From: Roseobacter sp. HKCCD6576-2
GTDB lineage: Bacteria; Pseudomonadota; Alphaproteobacteria; Rhodobacterales; Rhodobacteraceae
Length of the DNA: 64,000 bases
NCBI RefSeq assembly: GCF_013179285.1
Contig: NZ_WVNW01000002.1
Coordinates: forward strand, 62,001 to 126,000
Direction: 5' to 3'
Both the position numbers and the translations under genes were made by a program. The notes beneath the pieces were generated by a model that searched no databases, was not told where the DNA came from, and worked only from the letters and a program-made list of their open reading frames with translations. This document shows positions 59,236 to 64,000 of this stretch, piece by piece. Every line of letters begins with the position of its first letter. Position 1 is the stretch's first letter.

Positions 59236-60587
59236 CGGCGGTTTCTCCGGTTTTGAGCGGCTTCGGCCACCCGTAGCACATCTTGGGCCCGAAGCCAGCC
59301 ACCCGATCCGGTGGGCAAAAGGCCGCTGGCCCGGGTTGCGTGAATTTCGGCGTCTTCCATTCGACCTAGAACCGCATAACGCTCCGCCGTCACGGTCGAG
59401 GCCATGCCGTTATTGCCACTCCGCGCATAGGCGAGTGCCAGATCGCGCAACATTCGCGGGTCGAACGGGTCGCGAGAATAGGCACGCCCGAGCACGTCCA
59501 GCGCCTGCGCGTTGCCGCTGCGAGTGTCGGCGGCCAGAAGCGCGCGGCCATACCCAGCCAAGATTAGCGGTTCGCGTGGGGCCAGTTGCACGGCGCGGGC
59601 ATAAGCTTGGACAGCGGCGCCGAAGTTGCGGGACTCAAACAGGATTTGCCCCTGAAGTTCTTGATAGTAAGGATCGTTCGGCCGCATCTGTAGCAGCCGT
59701 CCAACCTCGGAAATGGCGCGGCTGGCATCGGTGCTTTGGTGATAAGCAATCGCCCGGCGCAGCGTCGCGATCTCGCCTTGGTCATTCCGCCCCACCTGGC
59801 GCAGGGTCTGGCGCGGCGCGTTTAAAAACCCGCCGAGCTTGCCGGTGATCCGTGCAAACCAATAGCGCGCCTCGGCGTTGCTTTCCGCCCCCGCAGCCGC
59901 GCCTGAGCGGCCATTGACGAAGGCCTCGACAGTTCGGATCCGATCGCGGGTCAGGGGATGAGTGCGGATATAAGGGTCTTGCCGCCCGACGGAGAGCGCC
60001 TCTTGCCCCCGGAAGATATCCAGCACCGTCAGCATCGCGGCGGGGTCGATCCCCGATTGCACCATGTAGCGCATCCCAGCCTGATCGGCGCTGGCCTCTT
60101 CCGCCCTTGTATGCGCAAAAAACCGGCGCGCGGCGGCGGAGGTGGACCCGATCGCCAGACCGGCGCCCACCTCACTATTGCCCGAGGCTGCTCCTGCCGC
60201 CAATGCCAAGAGCAGACCCATGCGCGCCGCGCTCCCGGCTGAGCGCGCGGCGGCGGGGCGGCGGGTCAGATGGCCATTGGCGATATGCGCCGCCTCATGG
60301 GCCAAGACGGCCTGCAATTCGGCGGGGTCTTGCATGCGCAAAAGCAGGCCGGAATGGATGAAGATATGCCGGGCGTCCGCGACGAAAGCGTTCAGAGAGC
60401 GGTCATTCACCACAATGATCCGGGTTGAGGTTGGCAAGCCAGCCGCGCGCAAGATCGGGGCGGCCAGCTCCTGCAACCCGCGTTCGATCTCGGCATCGCG
60501 GATGATCGATTGCGCCTGTGCCGCCCAACCCGAGAGGGTCAGGGCCAGCGCTGCGAGCAGCGTCATTAAGCGGCGGCGGGCGGGCAT
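59232..60587 (-). CDS. M48-family zinc metalloprotease with TPR-like tail (BepA-like)
   Basis: A 451-residue exported protease: signal peptide to WAAQAQ, then the zinc motif HEAAH near residue 112 and downstream ASADQAG (third ligand Glu region) and a glycine- and alanine-rich hydrophobic loop between. The C-terminal ~200 residues form TPR-like helices (YQELQGQILFESRNFGAAVQAYARAVQLAP). This architecture is that of BepA/YfgC, which looks after outer-membrane protein assembly. ATG 60587 has GGAG at 7 bases and starts a proper signal peptide; two ATGs upstream would add a useless head. Confidence 0.93.
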   Translation of the reverse strand: MPARRRLMTLLAALALTLSGWAAQAQSIIRDAEIERGLQELAAPILRAAGLPTSTRIIVVNDRSLNAFVADARHIFIHSGLLLRMQDPAELQAVLAHEAAHIANGHLTRRPAAARSAGSAARMGLLLALAAGAASGNSEVGAGLAIGSTSAAARRFFAHTRAEEASADQAGMRYMVQSGIDPAAMLTVLDIFRGQEALSVGRQDPYIRTHPLTRDRIRTVEAFVNGRSGAAAGAESNAEARYWFARITGKLGGFLNAPRQTLRQVGRNDQGEIATLRRAIAYHQSTDASRAISEVGRLLQMRPNDPYYQELQGQILFESRNFGAAVQAYARAVQLAPREPLILAGYGRALLAADTRSGNAQALDVLGRAYSRDPFDPRMLRDLALAYARSGNNGMASTVTAERYAVLGRMEDAEIHATRASGLLPTGSGGWLRAQDVLRVAEAAQNRRNRR

Positions 60588-60638
60588 TGACGTCTCCAAT
60601 CGGGACTGGTTCAACGCGGCCATCATACGGAGGCTTTC

Positions 60639-61790
60639 ATGCGACATTCAAGCCGGGCAGAGGTCGATCCCTTCATCGTGATGGATGTGATGGAAGCGGC
60701 CCGTGCCGCCGAAGAGGCGGGGCGTCACATCATCCATATGGAAGTGGGTCAGCCCGGGACTGGCGCACCGCTTGCCGCACGCGCGCGGCTTGCCGCCGAG
60801 ATGGACGCGGGGCCGCTTGGATACACCGTTGCGCTTGGCCGACCTGATCTGCGCGCGGGCATCGCAGCGCTTTATGACGAATGGTATGGCCTTGATCTCG
60901 ATCCGGCGCGCGTGGTGGTGACCGCCGGCGCCTCAGGCGCGTTTTTGTTGGCATTTTCCGCGCTTTTTGATGCGGGTGAGAAAGTCGCTTTGGGCGAACC
61001 CTGTTACCCGTCTTATCGGCAGATTCTGCGGGCGCTAAGCCTGGAGCCGGTCGGGCTGCAAACCGATCTGGCCAGCCGGTATCAGCCTCTGCCGGCGCAA
61101 TTGACCGATGATTTGGCTGGGTTGGTTGTGGCCTCGCCCGCTAATCCGACCGGTACGATGCTGGATGCAGACGCGATCAGGGAACTTTCAGAGGCCTGCA
61201 CTGCACGCGATATCGCTTTGATTTCCGACGAGATTTATCATGGGTTGCAATATGAAGGCCCGGCCGTCTCCGCGCTGGAAATCACCGATCAGGTTTATGT
61301 GCTTAATTCGTTTTCGAAGTATTTCTCCATGACCGGCTGGCGGTTGGGCTGGATGGTTGTGCCGCCGGATCATGTCCGCCTGATCGAACGCTTGGCGCAG
61401 AATATGTTCATCTGCCCGCCCCATGCGGCCCAAGTTGCCGCCCTCGGTGCGCTTAGCCCGGAGGGCCGTGCCGAGTTGGATGGCCATCGCGCGGTTTATG
61501 CTGCGAACCGGGCGCTGATGCTCGACGGGCTGGCCAAGGCGGGCTTTACCAAGACCGCCCCGGCCGACGGCGCATTTTATGTTTACGCAGATGTGTCGGA
61601 CTGGACCAATGACAGCCGGGCGTTCTGCGCCGAGATGCTGGAGCAAGCCGGTGTGGCGGTGACGCCGGGCCTTGATTTCGATCCGCATCGCGGCCACCAG
61701 ACGCTCCGCTTTTCCTATGCCCGCTCAACGGGGGACATTGAGGAAAGCATTGCCCGTTTGCAGGCCTTCATGGCGGCTCGGCGTGCTTAA
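60639..61790 (+). CDS. Class I/II pyridoxal phosphate aminotransferase
   Basis: A 383-residue fold type I aminotransferase with the PLP Lys in NSFSKYFSMTGWRLGW (near residue 228), ASPANPTGTMLDADAI, LISDEIYHGLQYEG and LRFSYARSTGDIEESI. It resembles aspartate/alanine-type aminotransferases; the substrate is not decided. It is divergent from the M48 gene, with 51 bp between starts, and its stop overlaps that of the convergent membrane-protein gene by four bases. Confidence 0.93.
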   Translation: MRHSSRAEVDPFIVMDVMEAARAAEEAGRHIIHMEVGQPGTGAPLAARARLAAEMDAGPLGYTVALGRPDLRAGIAALYDEWYGLDLDPARVVVTAGASGAFLLAFSALFDAGEKVALGEPCYPSYRQILRALSLEPVGLQTDLASRYQPLPAQLTDDLAGLVVASPANPTGTMLDADAIRELSEACTARDIALISDEIYHGLQYEGPAVSALEITDQVYVLNSFSKYFSMTGWRLGWMVVPPDHVRLIERLAQNMFICPPHAAQVAALGALSPEGRAELDGHRAVYAANRALMLDGLAKAGFTKTAPADGAFYVYADVSDWTNDSRAFCAEMLEQAGVAVTPGLDFDPHRGHQTLRFSYARSTGDIEESIARLQAFMAARRA

Positions 61791-62740
61791 CTCGCGGCAG
61801 AAGGGCCAGCGGAGTTGGGGCCGCGTCGTGTCAAGAGGCTGCTGATCGTCAGCATCACCGAGCGCAGCGGCAGGCGCCAGATGGCGCGGCTCGGGCAACC
61901 AAGTTTGGCATCAATCTCATGGTGGAGATGGTCCGCCGCGATGTCGCCGAGCCAGAACTCCAGCAGCCGATAAGCATTCAAACAGGTCGTGACCTCGTGG
62001 ACCTGCACCTTTGTGCCTTGCGAGGTCTCCGAAAACCGTAGGGTCGTGACGCTGTCGGGTGCTGCGCCCTCGGTTTGGGTGATCAGCGCTTCAATCACTT
62101 CGACCTCCGGGTCGGACCGGACCGAGCGGATCAGATAGCCGCCTTCTATGCGGTCAATCCGGAAATCACCCTCGCGATGACCTTTCCGCGCGGTTTTCAC
62201 CTCGGCCCAGCCATCCCATCGGACCGGGTCATAGCTCATATGCTCCTGCGTGGTGTCAGGCGTGACGCGGAACAGAGGCCGGATCATGTCTAGCGGTTCG
62301 CGGCGGAAGATCGTGCCGCGAAACACAGCCTTGAGGCCCATGATGCGTTCCAGGGCAAGCGCGATGAGACCGAGAACGACGGTCCAGCCGAAATAGCCCG
62401 TGATGGCGTAAAAGCCGATCACCTGCCATGTCCCGTCAAACGCGCCGCCCTTGCTGTCCGGTGCAAAAAGGAGGCCGTGCCAATGCGACGTGGCGAGCAT
62501 GACCGCCGCAACGACTGCGGCGGCCAGATGTTCGACCGGGCAGGTGGGCAGAAGGATGGCAGCGATGCAGGCGAGCGCCAGCGTGATCCCGGCAGCTTCG
62601 GCAATGTCCGCTACGAAGTAGAACGGGCTGTAGATCCCGCCGATCAGATTTGAGACCAAAGCGCCAAGCGTCACGATTGCCACGACCAAGAGGATCGTGC
62701 GGCGCAGGCGGTACAAACGATAGATCGTCGATTTTGGCAT
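61787..62740 (-). CDS. Membrane protein with cytosolic SRPBCC-like or unknown domain, 317 aa
   Basis: The first ~140 residues hold four likely membrane helices (ILLVVAIVTLGALVSNLI, ITLALACIAAILLP, LAAAVVAAVMLAT, FYAITGYFGWTVVLGLIALAL). The remaining ~175 residues are soluble and rich in beta strand (GTIFRREPLDMIRPLF to YRLLEFWLGDIAADHL). I do not recognise a family and cannot name a function. It has no close co-directional neighbour and lies between the aminotransferase and amidase genes, 148 bp from the divergent amidase start. Confidence 0.75.
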   Translation of the reverse strand: MPKSTIYRLYRLRRTILLVVAIVTLGALVSNLIGGIYSPFYFVADIAEAAGITLALACIAAILLPTCPVEHLAAAVVAAVMLATSHWHGLLFAPDSKGGAFDGTWQVIGFYAITGYFGWTVVLGLIALALERIMGLKAVFRGTIFRREPLDMIRPLFRVTPDTTQEHMSYDPVRWDGWAEVKTARKGHREGDFRIDRIEGGYLIRSVRSDPEVEVIEALITQTEGAAPDSVTTLRFSETSQGTKVQVHEVTTCLNAYRLLEFWLGDIAADHLHHEIDAKLGCPSRAIWRLPLRSVMLTISSLLTRRGPNSAGPSAAS

Positions 62741-62887
62741 TTTCTGCGTCTGTCTTGCGTCGGGTGGGCATAGGGTTGCGCTCGAAAACGGCGGGGATGT
62801 GGCGCGGATGGTGCCAAAACTCGGCCCTTCATGCGCCGCGCCAAAACTGCTAGAGACGTGCCAACCACAATTCGGCGAAAAAGACCG

Positions 62888-64000
62888 ATGATCCGAGCAG
62901 TTCTGACCTTTCTAGTGATTTCGATCTTGGGCGCGGCGGCCCAGGCGCAGGAGTTCCGTGCCTTGGCCCGCGTGCTGCCCGAGACGAGCCGCGCGCAAGA
63001 CACCAGCCGGGGCGGGGCGGAAATGGTTTTGGCCATCACCCAGGCGGTGCCGTTTCGGGTGTTCACCTTGGATGATCCGGCCCGTGTGGTTGTCGATTTC
63101 CGCGAAGTTGCTTGGGACGGTCTTGGGCCAGAGTTCGACGCGGCTGACACCATCACATCGGTGGAAACTGGCGGCGCGTTGGAGGCGGGCTGGTCGCGCA
63201 TGGTTCTCCGCCTTGCAGAGCCGATGCGCGTGACCTTGGCGGCGATGGCCACCGACCCGAGTGATGGCACGGCGCGGGTGCGGATCGGGATGGTGCCGAT
63301 TGATGCCGAAACCTTCGCCGCCGAGGCCGGTGCGCCGCCGGGGGTGGCCACATTGGTGACGCCGGTTGCAACCGTGCCCGGGCTGGCGCGGCAGGATGGG
63401 GCCGAACGTTTGATCGTGGTTCTGGACCCAGGCCATGGTGGCGTTGATCCCGGCGCACAGCGCGATGGCCATGACGAGGCCGATCTGATGCTGATCTTTG
63501 CCCGGGAGTTGCGGGAAACACTGGTTCGGTCGGGGAGGTTCGATGTTATCCTGACCCGGGAAAGCGACACATTCGTACCGTTGCCCACGCGGGTCACCAT
63601 CGCCCGCGCGGCGGGCGCGGATCTGCTCCTCTCGCTCCACGCCGATGCCTTGGCGGAGGGGCGGGCGACCGGCGCGACGGTCTATACCCTGTCGGAAACT
63701 GCCTCCGATGAGGCCTCCGCCGCTTTGGCCGAACGTCATGATCGGGCAGATTTGCTGGCTGGCGTCGACCTCAGCGGCAGCGATGATGTGGTGGCCGATG
63801 TTCTGATGGACCTGGCGCGGCGCGAAACCGACCCGCGCTCAGACGCGCTGGCCGATGCTTTGGTCGCGGCGATCTCACAAGCCGAGGGCGATCTGCACAG
63901 CCGCCCCCGGCTTGAGGCCGGGTTCACCGTGTTGAAAGCGGCGGATATCCCTTCGGTCCTGGTGGAGCTTGGATTTATGTCGGAGCCGAGCGACCTGGCC
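62888..64000 (+). CDS. amiC: N-acetylmuramoyl-L-alanine amidase (3' end outside window)
   Basis: The open frame runs from ATG 62888 to the window end (371 codons). A signal peptide (VLTFLVISILGAAAQAQ) is followed by an AMIN domain (VFTLDDPARVVVDF and WSRMVLRLAEPMRV) and the zinc amidase_3 domain: LDPGHGGVDPGA, acidic ligand in DEADLMLIF, LLLSLHADALAEGRATG with the His, and the catalytic Glu of VLVELGFMSEPSD close to the window end. It cleaves septal peptidoglycan in cell separation. AmiC is the best guess from AMIN plus amidase_3. Confidence 0.93.
   Translation, partial: MIRAVLTFLVISILGAAAQAQEFRALARVLPETSRAQDTSRGGAEMVLAITQAVPFRVFTLDDPARVVVDFREVAWDGLGPEFDAADTITSVETGGALEAGWSRMVLRLAEPMRVTLAAMATDPSDGTARVRIGMVPIDAETFAAEAGAPPGVATLVTPVATVPGLARQDGAERLIVVLDPGHGGVDPGAQRDGHDEADLMLIFARELRETLVRSGRFDVILTRESDTFVPLPTRVTIARAAGADLLLSLHADALAEGRATGATVYTLSETASDEASAALAERHDRADLLAGVDLSGSDDVVADVLMDLARRETDPRSDALADALVAAISQAEGDLHSRPRLEAGFTVLKAADIPSVLVELGFMSEPSDLA

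Noticed and set aside
1-64000. Insertion sequences, prophage, integrase, CRISPR
   Set aside because: No transposase, integrase, phage or Cas motif, and no regularly spaced direct repeats were seen. The island at 18-53 kb has ordinary composition, so recent transfer is not supported by what I can see.

Overview
The window is chromosomal DNA of a GC-rich alphaproteobacterium, most likely a member of the Rhodobacteraceae (Roseobacter group). Supporting signs are the F1FO-ATPase inhibitor zeta subunit, purS/purQ gene organisation, a stand-alone corrinoid protein with a betaine-homocysteine-methyltransferase-like protein and DUF1638, an alphaproteobacterial LexA box (GTTC-N7-GTTC), an RNase E with an acidic insertion in its S1 domain, and many TRAP and ABC uptake systems. 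No rRNA, CRISPR array, phage or insertion sequence was seen.

Region 1 (1-14100) is housekeeping: the end of a sensor kinase gene, a 59-codon small gene, one CAU tRNA, purMN, RNase D, a lipoprotein, sufE, DUF1638 and an EamA exporter, a PPP phosphatase, parts of a split cobalamin-dependent methionine synthase (corrinoid protein and homocysteine methyltransferase), an SplB-like radical SAM protein behind an SOS box, the ATPase inhibitor, and purC-purS-(alcohol dehydrogenase)-purQ.

Region 2 (14100-18300) holds a DctB/DctD-type two-component pair, whose regulator lacks the GAFTGA loop needed to engage sigma-54, and an endonuclease/exonuclease/phosphatase protein.

Region 3 (18300-52800) is a large catabolic island and the most interesting part. 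It contains a TRAP transporter, an AcoX-like protein with a GcvPA/GcvPB pair, a carbohydrate-type ABC transporter operon with aminotransferase, DHDPS-family and two SDR enzymes, a PcaR-clade IclR regulator, a two-subunit FAD/2Fe-2S amine or imino-acid dehydrogenase with a hydroxyacyl-CoA-dehydrogenase-like enzyme, an OYE/DHDPS/TIM-barrel operon, another FAD oxidase, an aldehyde dehydrogenase, and a dipeptide ABC transporter with an M24 dipeptidase and an SDR. Seven intergenic regions of the island carry the same 15-bp operator (GTTCG-N5-CGAAC), each with a second, usually degenerate copy exactly 19 bp away. I infer that the IclR protein at 33996-34850 controls the whole island as one regulon. 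The substrate is not decided by sequence; an amino or imino acid compound, possibly entering partly as peptides, fits the enzyme set best.

Region 4 (52763-64000) has a polysaccharide-deacetylase/XRE-cupin operon behind a perfect 16-bp palindrome, rne with a structured leader, a frameshifted Stf0 sulfotransferase, a DsbA-like protein, an M48 peptidase with TPR-like tail, a class I/II aminotransferase, an unknown membrane protein, and the start of an N-acetylmuramoyl-L-alanine amidase gene that runs off the window.
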